Shown: one piece after another, positions 32,871 to 43,500 of the stretch
Layout of the letters: every line of letters starts with the position of its first letter
How positions within the stretch are numbered: position 1 is the first letter of the stretch
Source: Branchiostoma belcheri
Lineage: Eukaryota; Chordata; Leptocardii; Amphioxiformes; Branchiostomatidae
Assembly (NCBI RefSeq): GCF_001625305.1
Contig: NW_017803702.1
Location: 178,244-242,243, forward strand
Length of the DNA stretch: 64,000 nucleotides
Reading direction: 5' to 3'
Notes under the pieces: model-generated
Told to the model about the DNA's origin: nothing
Databases searched by the model: none
Seen by the model: the letters and a program-made list of their open reading frames with translations, nothing else
Position numbers and translations under genes: made by a program

Positions 32871-34629
32871 CCCATGGGCCCACCTGGCCCTGTGTCTGCC
32901 GGTCCACCAGGAGAACGGGGACCCATGGGCCCACCTGGCCCTGTGTCTGCCGGTCCACCAGGAGAACGGGGACCCATGGGCCCACCTGGCCCTGTGTCTG
33001 CCGGTCCACCAGGAGAAAGGGGACCCATGGGCCCACCTGGCCCAGTGTCTGTCGGTCCACCAGGAGAAAAGGGGCCCATGGGCCCCCCTGGCCTTGTGTC
33101 TGCCAGGCCCCCTGGGCCACCTGGCCCTCCAGGGTTAATGGGGCCTATTGGTCATCCTGGAAAAAAGGGAACCTCGATGTGTCCAAAATCGTATGCAGGT
33201 ATCATGACCATTCTATACTAGGAACACAGCTCAAAAGTTTCAATAATCAAATCAATATTTTCTGTATGGCTTATGTGTTTTTCTAACTCCAGATGCAACA
33301 TTGTGATTATATTATGCGATAAAAATATAATCACTTTTCTGCTGGAACAAAAGTTTTCACTTCAAACATTTCATTACCAACAGATGGACTTTCATGACAT
33401 TTTTTTTTAATTCAACTATTCAATCGTCATAAATGTATCATTAATGTATAGCATTGTTTCTTGCTTACAAGGTAGCATTGTTTCTACCTTAAAGGTTACA
33501 CTAAGTTCCGTGAAACCTGCTACAAGGCGTTTAACACCATGGGGAACTTCTGGGACTCGGCTCTGTTCTGTAGTCACGATGGCGGCACCCTTGCCATGCC
33601 CCGAGACGCTGCCACAGACGACTTTCTCGTCTCTCTCAAGAACGCGGTCAACGACAAATCCCCCTCCTGGTTTGGTCTCCATGATCCGCGCAAAGAAGGA
33701 AACTTCGAGTGGATCGATGGTACTGCCCTTGGAAGCTACAACTCCTGGTATCCGGGGGAACCAAATGATAGTGGCTATAACGAAAACTGCGCTTAGTACT
33801 GGCCGTCTACCTACGGAGAATATATGGCAAACAAGTGGAATGACCAAAACTGCAACACCGTTACACCATTCATATGCCAAGTGGCACCAGGTACTTCACA
33901 TGTATATTATCTCTCTCTCTCTCTCCTTGACCAAACAATTATCATTGTTGTCACTAGCTTTGAACTTGTCCATATTTATAAACTCACTACTGATTCTTTA
34001 TGCATTACTAATTGAAAGTTTGTAATGATATTCCACACCTTATTGATGATACCTTTGCTTATTCCTTTGCAGGACGTGCGTAAGCGACAGTCCGAGATCT
34101 TACCACGTGTGTAAAACATCATTACAATTTAACAGGCGACAGATAAGGTATAAGATCTCAAATTGAAACATTGTGCCCTGTAAGCCACATTTTTCCATAT
34201 ATGCTACAATGGGTTGTTATGTGCTTGCACTGCATGTGCAATACGTAATAAGTAATAAACACGAGTAATAAGTAGAAATGTGTAATAACCTATTGCCATG
34301 AAGCATTTAGCAATTATGCAATGGTATCTTACACTCATAGTAATCATACCATATGGACTTGTAGAGCTTTGCTGTCCTGTATGTGTAGAGAATTGATTTG
34401 GATTGTATGGAAAAGGAACGATGTGCCTTTCTTGTTTGTGATACGTTGTGCAATAGACACCTTTGTAAAAAGATTACTTTTAAACAATGTAGTATAATAA
34501 TAACTCTAATTGTACGAATGAAATAAATTTGTTTCTCAGCATTGCAAGTGCAATTACAAGTATGTTGTATGGAAACATTAAATAACTCTGTATAGTAACA
34601 ATGAAAATACTATGAATATGTATTGTTAA

Positions 34630-35045
34630 AAGGGAAGAAAAATGAATCTGCATACTAACAATATAGTAAAATGAATCATAGTAACAAAGGAAGTGAAATG
34701 AATCTGCATTGTAACAATGGATGTATAATGAATCTGTATAGAAACAATGGAAGTAATATTTATCTGCATAGTAAAAATTGAAGTAAAATGAATTTGCATA
34801 GCAACTATGGAAGTAAAATGAATCTGCATTGTAACAATGGAAGCAAAATGAATTTGTATAGTAACAATGGAAGTAAAATGTATCCGCATAGTAAAAAAAT
34901 GAAGTAAAATGAATCTGTATTGTAAAAATGGAAGTAAAATTATTTTGCATAGTACCAATGGAACTAAAATGAATCTGTATTGTGCAAATGGAAGTAAATT
35001 TTTCTGCATAGTACCAATGGGAGTAAAATGAATCTGCATAGTAAA
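34630..35045 (+). repeat. Minisatellite, about 30-bp unit, right arm
   Basis: Units of AATGAATCTGCATAGTAACA plus ATGGAAGTAA, the reverse complement of the array at 21715-22095. It marks the 3' side of the right arm of the lectin inverted duplication. Confidence 0.9.
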
Positions 35046-35266
35046 CATGTTGTTAATATAAGACTGTCTTTTGGTTAAGCATATGATAAACTGATATAAT
35101 TCATGAAAAATGAGGATCCTATTTGTTAAATCATGGGAGAAATCTATAATTTGTCAGTCATAATTAAAATATTAACATCATTTGGCGAAGGTATGAAATC
35201 GGGGAACAAATGAAACGGTTTACAAATGAAACGAAATGCAACAGTTCCTGAAAATAGTCAAACTTG

Positions 35267-35375
35267 ATACGCCAAAAAGCAGTTACTCAAGCAACAAAAT
35301 CATATACAGTTGTTTGAGTAACTGCTTTTTGGCGTATATATTACCTGGATGTCTAACCTATACCGAAACTTCATA
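35267..35375. repeat. Foldback repeat (GCCAAAAAG family), short version
   Basis: TACGCCAAAAAGCAGTTACT is followed within 70 bp by AGTAACTGCTTTTTGGCGTA, then TTACCTGGATGTCTAACC. It matches 50482-50612. Confidence 0.8.
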
Positions 35376-35454
35376 GGCCATTCATAGGATACAGCGCCAC
35401 CAGCCGCAGTATCAATGTATTGCACCCACCTGACGGAAACTACCAATTAGCACA

Positions 35455-35582
35455 GTTCTACTCCATTTCCCCGCCGAGCGGGAGTTTCTCTGGTCGACTA
35501 CCTTCTCTGGCCAATTAATACCCTTTTTAGGCCGATTTCTACGATTTACTCACACCGCAAAAGAAGTCTGGTGGAGACTAGG
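35455..35582 (+). repeat. Element end shared with 54804-54950 and 56030-56146
   Basis: TACCTTCTCTGGCCAA, TTTTAGGCCGATTTCTACGA and CACCGCAAAAGAAGTCTGG occur here and at both ends of the 54.8-56.1 kb block, so this is a solitary terminal repeat or a truncated copy. Confidence 0.65.
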
Positions 35583-37304
35583 TGTAGCCTAGAGCAGGGC
35601 CTGGAGAGCTGAGCACCACAAGGCGCCGGGCCGTCACCTGGAGAAGACACAGGAGGCCGGCCAGACTACATGACGAGAAAAAATATCGGAGAAATAGTAA
35701 TATGCTTGATGTCAGAAGTTTGTAGTACGGAAAAATTGGTATAGTACACAACGTAATGAACAACAATAATGTTGGAAGCGCATAAAATATTTCAAAACTA
35801 ATGATGAAAACAATTAAATGATAGGACACCTTGCAGATTAAGCTAAGCATACAAAGTATATATTATCTAAATCATAACATTGTTATAACGGCTTTGCGAT
35901 TCTGGCCTGGGGTTTCATTGTAAGATTGTTTTTTTTTTTCATTTACGATTATTGTTTTATTGATCAGTCAAACTGTTTTATTTGAATACCGACGTGCAAT
36001 CCTTACATCAGGTAAACCATACAGGAAGGCTGTATGATCAATCCATTGTCAGTTAACATGTACTACAGCAGAGAGAGATTACTACTATTTCTGTCATTAG
36101 TGTAACAGTGGGGTTTCAAGTACTAGCAAGTGACTTGTCTTATGGGTGTAACAGTGGTGGTTCAAGGGCCACTAACTGACCCATTCCAATTGGTCCTGGA
36201 GACCTCTTGGCCTAGTGGTTAGAGCGTTGCTCAATGCGAGATTATTTCCGATATTCAGGGAACCACTGTTATTCGTGTTCCCACTCGCTCGCTGTGTGCT
36301 TCAGATTCGTAGACGACTCATCAAAGGAAAGGCGGAGTAGAGTAACAGTGGTGTTTTAATTGCTAGCATATCTGACTTGTCTGACCGGTCTTGCCCTTTT
36401 GAAGTAGTCGGTAGCGCACTGGTGTCGCAAGCTACATGCGCGGGTTTTATATATTCCGGATGTCAAAGGAGCCAGGGGTTTTCCTGTTTCTACTCGCTCC
36501 TAATCGTTTACCATTACTTCTGCTACTCCAGATTTATGTACGGTTTACAAGGTATGAGGTGAATTAACTCGAGTCACAGAAATGAGACGTTTACTGTGAC
36601 ATCTGTGGGTTGATGGATGTTTGTCCTGTTTGATTTGCCTCACCTTTTGACACAGGAACACGCCTAATTGCCCACCTGCATAATTGCGGTGCACGAAAAT
36701 GACCCTTAACAAAAGACGGAGAACCTTAAAGACAGCTTCCTTAGTCAGTCCGTAATTTGCTGCTACAAAAACATTTCTTTTTTTTTTGTAGCGTTCGTAG
36801 TTTTGGTCTTCGGCAAGAACCCGGATGTAGACAGGTTTGGCATGCCTCATTTTTTGACCTACTGACATGTTGCCCACCTGCAGAATTGCGGTGCATGAAA
36901 AATAATCCTCAACAAAAGACCGAGAACCTTAAAGACAGCGACCTTTGTCTGTTTGCAATTTGCTCTCCGAAATCCATTGCCACTCTTTTGTCTTTGACTG
37001 TATTCGCTTGAAGGCGAGACCTTTTTATTTCTACATGATTGGCTCTTCTAATGACAAACCAAATGCTTATATTTTTAAAATCTATATCACCGATGAGTGT
37101 AGTTTTAACACAGCAATACAAAAGGGCTGTCCAAGCGCTGTCCCACAAAATTACTCTTACAGGCACTCCAGGTCCTATATCAGTATACTTGTTATTCCAT
37201 CGCGACGTGTGCATTGTCCCTATTTTATTGTATGAGAAATAATATTGTTTTTTTTTATGGAATAACGCTTGTAAAGTACATTATCTAACGTGAAAAGAAA
37301 ATTG
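35583..37304. other. Repeat-rich gene-free stretch
   Basis: No supported gene. It holds GTAACAGTGG reiterations (36105-36350) and a local duplication of the CCCACCTGCA.AATTGCGGTGCA sequence (36675 and 36873), which is related to the repeat at 37305 and 39030. Confidence 0.5.
36208..36250 (+). repeat. tRNA-like SINE head fragment
   Basis: TTGGCCTAGTGGTTAGAGCG is a textbook A box/D arm, but no B box follows at tRNA spacing. Confidence 0.4.
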
Positions 37305-37530
37305 CTAGCCTTGTCCTAGTAACTCACTTGCATAATTGTTGTGCACGAAAAACTCGTAACATACATGGGACGTTAATAGCCTATTATTTAAAGGTTTCCC
37401 ATCGATCATTCTTGTCAGTTTGAGGTTCGTCAAGTGTGGTCTATGTAGTAACATCTGAGTTTTGGGATCTCTGTAAAATCCTGAAATAGAAGCAAGCTTG
37501 GTTGACATTTTGCCTATGTGACCTTTCCTC
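37305..37530 (-). repeat. Dispersed repeat copy, paired with 39030-39260
   Basis: About 220 bp nearly identical to 39030-39260, including CACTTGCATAATTGTTGTGC and GTGGTCTATGTAGTAACATC. Both copies keep a 67-codon minus-strand frame, but the differences are mostly amino-acid changing, so I treat it as repeat sequence and not a gene. Confidence 0.65.
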
Positions 37531-37995
37531 GTTTAAAATTTCTTACCGGTGTGGTTATTTTGGAAAAACTTAACTGGTTGGTCCAGATTTTTTGGGTGTA
37601 GTGTAGTTCGCGACCCAAATGTTGGCATTTTCTGACCGACGAACGTACCCTGGTCGATGATCTATTTTTTTACGTTCAGCAATATATATGTGACTAATAT
37701 TTTGCTGAATTACGATGTTAATATAACTTTGACGTATTTTGTCGGTTGATGTAAAAATTGTTAAAATACGATATGGTTAAATATATGTTGCTGAACGCGA
37801 AATAGGTTATCGAATCAAGGAACGTGCAACCATCGGAAAAATGCTGACGTTTGAGCAACGAACTGCACTTTAGCCAGCAAGAGATTTCCACTGGCCCAAC
37901 TTTTGCAGGAGGCCACATGTCACATGTTTGATTATGTACATCTCTATGGTCAAATGGTTGTTTCTCTTCTGAATTTGAAACATTTTTGGTGTTAA

Positions 37996-38407
37996 GGCCA
38001 CAGCAAGTAAATTTTATGGATGACATCCTCTGCAGACTCCAAATCTAATGCGAGTGGGCGAGAAAAACAAGGCGGGCCAAAAAAAACAAGGTTCCTACAT
38101 TATACGATTTTGACTCAATCATTGTTACGAATGGCTTTTATTCGGTGGGAACTTCACATATACACAGCCATCATCACACATCACTGCATCTATGTAAGAA
38201 ACAAAACATTATAATCAGAGCCTTTTCTTGTCTCCTCTCGTCATAGTTATCTGCCATGCAACTTTCGGCATGGCAACAGACATCTTTGTCCATTTTCGGC
38301 ATGTTGACCACTGTCAGAAGGCAACAAAATTTCTTGTTTTTTTCCCAAAATCAGGCGAAAATTAATGCACACGCGGATGTCATCCATAAAAATTACTTGC
38401 TGTGGCC
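37996..38407. mobile_element. PIF/Harbinger-like MITE with TAA target duplication
   Basis: Ends are GGCCACAGCAAGTAAATTTT and, inverted, AAATTACTTGCTGTGGCC, each extending about 33 bp to GGATGACATCC. The element is bordered by TAA at 37993-37995 and 38408-38410. A 3-bp TWA duplication with GG..CC ends is the Harbinger pattern. The 412-bp interior codes for nothing recognisable. Single ends of the family occur near 46861, 49843 and 50090. Confidence 0.8.
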
Positions 38408-38983
38408 TAAAGTAGTGTGAGGTGTTATAGTGAAGAGATTGGAATGCAGAGCGGCCATCAGAGTTCTGAAATCAACCCTCCGACCCCTTCGGCCATGGCA
38501 TCCTTACAATAAATGGAATGTTAATTGTTATGTATCTAAGGAAACGCCAATAAGCCTCTGGCAGTACGAGACGTGAGACAATAGCTCATTCATCCAGCTC
38601 TGCGGGTCAGTACTCAAACCTTTGGCCACGCCTACCGCGCTCTTATTTAAAAGTTTTTACGTTTTGATCATGGTTCTCTTCATATCAAGCCTATCCCTCC
38701 TTCTTTGATATAAGCAAATGTAACAAGAACTAGGCACCAGTCATGGTATTAGGTTAAGATTGATTCAAACTCCCTTTAAAAGGCTCCGGTTGAGGAATGG
38801 AACGGTCATAACGTACACTTTAGCTAACTGGTTTGTGTAGAGCGATTCTCCTTACTGTTAGTGTCAGAGGTTGGTCTAATTTTGCATGTCACGTGTACAT
38901 GAGTGCCTAACGCTACCTGTGAGTTAATAAGGCCGATATCTCCGCGCACTTATTCACTCTACTTCTCTCGTCTCCAGACCTGA
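38408..38983. other. Gene-free stretch
   Basis: Nothing supported beyond AT-rich sequence and a possible polypyrimidine tract leading to the exon candidate at 38985. Confidence 0.45.
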
Positions 38984-38984
38984 G

Positions 38985-39033
38985 AAGTACAGCTCCAGAC
39001 GCCACCCTCACTGTCATCGACCTGACAAGAAAC
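38985..39033 (+). other. Candidate orphan internal exon
   Basis: A polypyrimidine tract ending in CTCCAG is followed by an open stretch reading LRSTAPDATLTVIDLTRNP and then GTAAGCC. It has good acceptor and donor signals and protein-like composition, but no family is recognised and no partner exon is visible nearby. It may be a stray exon carried by repeats. Confidence 0.3.
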
Positions 39034-39260
39034 CCGGTAAGCCTTGTCCTAATAACTCACCTGCATAATTGTTGTGCACGAAAAACTCGTAACATACATG
39101 GTACGTTCTTAGGCTATTATTTAAATGTTTATCATCGATCATTCTTGTCAGGTTGAGGTTCGTCAAGTGTGGTCTATGTAGTAACATCTGAGTTTTTAAA
39201 CCTTTGTAAAGACCTGAAATAGAAGCAAACTTGGTTGACATTTTGCCTTTATAAGCTTTT
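39030..39260 (-). repeat. Dispersed repeat copy, paired with 37305-37530
   Basis: Second copy of the 220-bp repeat, starting directly at the donor of the preceding exon candidate. Confidence 0.65.
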
Positions 39261-39278
39261 GTCGTTTAAAATTTCGCA

Positions 39279-39470
39279 TAGCCTCCACCAAGCTTGGGGA
39301 GGCGGCTGGAAAGAGTAGAAATCGGCCAAATAGAGGGATAAGCATGCCAAGGAAGTTTGTCCGTTGAGAGAACATTTCGCCGCACCGGGCAAACTGCCTT
39401 GGCATGCTTATCTCTCTTTTTGGACGATTTCTTTTATTTCCAGCCGCCTCCCCAAGCCTGGCAGAGGCTA
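39279..39470. mobile_element. Foldback MITE with TAGCCTC ends
   Basis: TAGCCTCCACCAAGCTTGGG opens and CCAAGCCTGGCAGAGGCTA closes a 192-bp palindrome with arms of about 75 bp (GAGGCGGCTGGAAA, GATAAGCATGCCAAGG). No clear target duplication. Confidence 0.75.
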
Positions 39471-39814
39471 GTAAGCACATGCAGCAACTCATATCTGTAA
39501 CTGTGGTATTTTCCGCTCGTTTGTTTGCCATTTTATATGCCAGTTAATAATGCGGGGCTTATAGACGTTTCGCTGTTGCAACAATTTGCCGACAATGTGG
39601 TCAAAACATTCACACCTATCCTATATGTTAATCCGTAGTAGATGAAAGTTTCAATACCGCCGAAACACATCAGGAAAACTCTCTTTTATAGACATAGATG
39701 AATTGAACATTTTCGGGAAAATAAGCTTGTACTCTTTTTAATCATCGCGCATTATTTTGAAGTGAGAATAAGTTCGCCAGTCACCAATCCAGTTCGATGG
39801 GAGAGGGATTGCGA

Positions 39815-40095
39815 TAGCCTGGTATCCATTCTGATCGTGGTCGGGGCTGTAAGAGCTCTGGCCCGCCCGCCTCACATAGGTTTCCCGGTGTGTATTTCAC
39901 GAGATATTGATTAGCCCTCCACGAACATGTGTTGGGCGGAAACCAAATCCCCAAGCATACTGTCTCTGATTAGCGTAACACTCCTACCGGGACGGTCTGT
40001 TGCACTGGGCGGGGGAAGCTATTAGAGCCCCCGAAGACACAACCTGCCTGAACACCCCAATACCCCCAATCACGATCATACTGGATACCAGGCTA
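39815..40095. mobile_element. Foldback MITE with TAGCCTGG ends, copy 3
   Basis: TAGCCTGGTATCCATTCTGA opens and CATACTGGATACCAGGCTA closes a 281-bp element. Arms of roughly 45 bp include GATCGTG. Flanks GGATTGCGA and AGATTACAA agree at six of nine positions. Confidence 0.75.
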
Positions 40096-40244
40096 AGATT
40101 ACAATCGACCCTAGATACTTTTAGATTTTGTACCTTTCGACGATTCAGAAATACGACAGACGAATCGGCCGTGCGACGCTGACTGGTCCACCCGACTTCT
40201 TTATATTAATTTCACATTTGCGAGAATTTCACTCACCAGTTTTT

Positions 40245-40992
40245 TTAACGTTTTTATGCGGTCACCACATACACAATACTCATTTTCACACGAGTTAAGT
40301 GAAACCCGTGTAAAGTGCCTTTTCCGAGGCTTAAGCTTCGGTCCCAATTGCGCCAGTGCCCGTCGGGGATATAGCCCCGGCCGGACCCGGTCGGGCTCAG
40401 GAGTCGGGCGAGCATCGGCTGTCGTGGTCACAATTAAAAGTTTCCTTCAGTAGCATTTGTTAAAAATTTTGTCACCCTCTTTGGTCGGTCTCCGGCAGTC
40501 ACGCGGCAGATGCTCTGACAATGTCTTGTACTGACCTATTTGTAATGCAAATTCACGCTTTTGTTGTGATCATTTGATCTGTGACGTCGCACATTTTACC
40601 GGGGTTTACGAAGTACACACCTTTATTCTATTCATTTGGTCTGTGACGTGACGAATGTGTCCCGGTGGACTGCCGGTAACCGGAGGGGTACCTCTCGGTG
40701 TTCTCACGATGAGGTCACGGCGTCTTTTTGTCAGCGGGGCCCGGGTAAGTCAGAATCAAATTCTTGTCGGGTCCCCATCGGGCCCACAAATTGCCGAGTA
40801 GCCGCAGGGTGTCCCGCGGGACAACGTAGGGTCACGCTCGAAAGTGCCATAAAACAGCCCGGGAACTACACATGTACCCGACAGGGCCCCTTCTTTCAAT
40901 TGGGACCGAAGCATTGAGGGTACACGATTTGGTGGCATGGCAGGATTCGAACTCGTGACCTTTTCGGTTTGAGTCGAATACTCTGCCGTTGT
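40245..40992 (-). repeat. tRNA-derived SINE(s), antisense
   Basis: On the minus strand a tRNA-like head at about 40930-40992 has GACACAACGGCAGAGTATTC and the B box AGTTCGAATCC. At 40290-40340 there is the SINE body signature GGCACTTTACACGGGTTTCA. The 600-bp separation and two GGGACCGAAGC blocks suggest two nested or adjacent SINE copies. Confidence 0.65.
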
Positions 40993-41559
40993 GTCACATA
41001 AACCCCGCTCTGATTTGCACTAATGCTTATCGGGTACACATGGGGATCCTGTCCGAAAAAAAGGCAGGCTACAGTCGACAACCCAACCGCCTAGGGCGAA
41101 AGCATGGCATGGTCCCATCATATTGTTGTCGTGCAGTGGGACATATGGTTACGTTTAATTCATTTCTAGTTGATTTTACATTACATACATGGAGGTGAGG
41201 AAGATTTCGACTATACTTTTACAAAAATAAGTTCTCCAGTTTTAGACTTTAGCTAAAACAGAAAAAAATCGTATTTCTTGTGCCATTTACTCCAAACGCT
41301 TGTACATCTACAACTTCTTCAAGAAGCGAGAAGATGCTAAAAATGTTAGCAGTAGTTCACAGTATTTTAAATGTTTCCTGTTATTGACAATGTAAATATA
41401 GTGCAGAACAGCTGTTATGTAATAGTATATTAACCTGACATATAAATGTAATTATAGTAAACGCACGACGACCAGGCCGGATATTCTAGCTTGTTAACGC
41501 TTGGCCGCAACATCTGTTATGTAGAAGTACCGGTAGTTTGTCTATCTGAATTGTAACTG

Positions 41560-41700
41560 ACACTGTTAACTGTTCCGAATTGTTTATGTTATTGTTGTGA
41601 GGGCTAGCCCTTTATAATAGCCTCCGGCTAGTTGGGCAGTCCTGGCTGCATACATATGTGATATCAGCCTAATAAATCAAATCAAATCCTGTTTATTCGT
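41560..41700 (+). mobile_element. 3' end of a LINE (5'-truncated)
   Basis: GGCTAGCCCTTTATAATAGC, GGCTAGTTGGGCAGTCCTGG and a terminal AATAAATCAAATCAAATC reiteration resemble the structured 3' UTR and short tail repeat of CR1-like LINEs. No coding sequence precedes it. Confidence 0.5.
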
Positions 41701-42418
41701 AACCTGTACTTAGCTTTAAAGAGAAGAAACGGTAAGGTATTTCATCTATTCGCTACGTTAGATATCACGGATTGAAATTCACCTGTATATACTAGTCAGT
41801 ATTTCCTGCAGTGGGGACATTGATAGTGGTTACTTTGATGCGTCAGTGTCAGATTAGTTTTCACTTTATTGACACAACAAAAGTACAGCGACTTTCGTAA
41901 GGTCTAAGACATGTAGATATACAAACAAATATACATGGGTACAACGAAAATATCCTACGTATAAAACCATAAATGGGTCAACTAATACTACTTTCTCTAA
42001 GGTCTTAACATTCTTTGATATATTTACCTATTTGTTCACAATAAGAGTTATTGCCTTCTAAATTTATCTATAGCATGAAATGTAACAACACGATATCAAT
42101 TGATATGTTTGAATTTGTTATGGATTTGTATTGTATGTATTAATATTGTATTTCCATGACCGATTATTGTAACTTAACCGAAGCATTTGTATATTATTTA
42201 TGTGTATCCAGGATTATAATATACCTGAAAAGTAGGCCAAAATGGTCTAAACTGTAATTACTGGTAAACCACATGAACCACCTCCCCTTAGACCCTTAGA
42301 AACCGACTGAGACCGAAGGGTGTACTGATACTTTCTTTACGTCTTCAAAGTTAAATAAATACTTCGACCTCGTACAGAGGTCGCACGACACGTTTGAACT
42401 ATTGAGATTCTTTAAGAA
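41701..42418. other. Gene-free stretch
   Basis: AT-rich; no exon or terminal repeat recognised. Confidence 0.5.
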
Positions 42419-42745
42419 GGGGCTACACCAGCGACCCTCAGGACAGAGTTGTGGAAGGAGAGTCACCCAAGTAACAACAGGGCACTCCCTCCCCCCAGCG
42501 AGACACTGCCCCCAGGGACCGACTTGCGCAGAAGGGACTGGGTGGCCCTGAACCGGGCAAGGGCTAAGGTGGCCAGGGCAGGGGACAACCTGGCACGGTG
42601 GGGCAAGTCCACCAGTACAACTTGCAGCTGTGGAGAGGACCCCCAGACTATTCAGCACCTGATGCACGGTTGCAGGCTCGGTCCTACCTGCACAGACACA
42701 GATCTCCAGGAGGCCAATGAAGCGGCGCGGAACTGGTTCTTCTTC
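42419..42745 (+). pseudogene. LINE C-terminal fragment with zinc-knuckle-like motif
   Basis: After a stop at 42413-42415 the frame encodes LRRRDWVALNRARAKVARAG, then TCSCGEDPQTIQHLMHGC and ANEAARNW. The C-x-C-x8-H-x4-C arrangement, the RRDW..LNR.R..VAR segment and position at the protein end match the C-terminal region of many non-LTR retrotransposon ORF2 proteins. The frame then drifts into low-complexity phenylalanine. The 5' part including the RT domain is missing. Confidence 0.75.
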
Positions 42746-42954
42746 TTCTTGTATACTGCTGAGCCCAATTTGCATTGGATTAATAGCAGCTGCACATGTG
42801 TTAGTTACAAAACAGGTGACCGGTACAAATAAAAACAAGAGTAACTGAAGGAGGGGACACTAAGGAACATAAATAACTGAATCTGTGGGTGAAAAGACAA
42901 GACAGTGCATTTAGTGTATTAGTAGAACATATATACAGAATGTGTAAGGGCGAC

Positions 42955-43389
42955 TCAATGCAGCAGGGTCCTCGCCAGTCCAGTTTTAAACTGGGCGAGA
43001 GACCCCGCCTCCGCCACACGAGGCTCAAGTTCGTTCCACTCTTTGATGGTGTGAGGGAAGAACGAGAGCCTGTAAAATTTGTTCCTACTCGCGATGGAAG
43101 CGTGATTGGTGCGGCGGGAGCATCGAGCCGCCGGGACAACTCTAGACGCGTGCGGCACAGAAATAACATTGTTGGTTATCTTGTACAATGTGGCAAGTCT
43201 GGCGTTCTTCCTTCGGTTTGCTAAGGATTGCCAGACAAGCTTATTAATCATGTCGGTGACAGAACTTGTACGGTAGTAGTTGTTTGTAACATACCGGGCT
43301 GCTCGTCTCTGCACCATCTCTATCCGACCCACCTGATCCTGGGTGTGCTGATCCCAAACACTGCAGTGGTTGGAGTGGACTGGCGACAT
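42955..43389 (-). pseudogene. LINE reverse transcriptase C-terminal fragment (CR1/L2-like)
   Basis: A 144-residue minus-strand frame carries the segments VWDQHTQDQVGRIEMVQRRA, TSSVTDMINKLVWQSLANRR, RLATLYKI, FYRLSFFPHTIKEWNELEP and a final SLAQFKTGL. This is the standard C-terminal domain of CR1/L2/Jockey-like ORF2. No RT catalytic block precedes it, so this is a 5'-truncated insertion ending at the stop 42955-42957. It lies just upstream of the small peptide gene. Confidence 0.88.
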
Positions 43390-43500
43390 GATGATGAGAA
43401 GAGGCTACAGTGTTGTGTACAAGCAATCGTATATTTACTACATGTATATATATATGTGACTGTATTCGTAACCTTTTCTTTTATCCTTTTTTTTCTTTAG

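Larger units (their letters stand above)
29763..34083 (+). pseudogene. Decayed inverted paralogue of the collagen-stalk type II lectin gene
   Basis: Every exon of the 22.5-25.6 kb gene has a counterpart here: exon 1 at 29763-29799 (MSGRQQDQTGNT), exon 2 at 30101-30184, TM exon 31223-31372 (LCIALTIAVVVGIVILFA), helical exon 31769-31852 (84 nt, as in the other copy), collagen exon 32042-33198 across a 680-N gap, CTLD exon about 33488-33890 and micro-exon 34073-34083. Damage: exon 2 has CG instead of AG at its acceptor (30099-30100) and an in-frame TGA at 30133-30135; the collagen exon has an 8-nt insertion before the gap that shifts the frame; the CTLD exon has lost its AG acceptor and first conserved cysteine codon; and TAG (33794-33796) replaces the CAG of the CAQYW motif. 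NPMY in exon 2, EPN and WND are still legible. A minor functional isoform cannot be excluded. Confidence 0.85.

Noticed and set aside
33416-33880. Minus-strand 154-codon frame without stops
   Set aside because: Antisense of the lectin pseudogene CTLD exon; the plus strand shows the CTLD motifs.
37305-37508. Paired 67-codon minus-strand frames here and at 39014-39241
   Set aside because: The copies differ mostly by amino-acid-changing substitutions and match no family; treated as a dispersed repeat.
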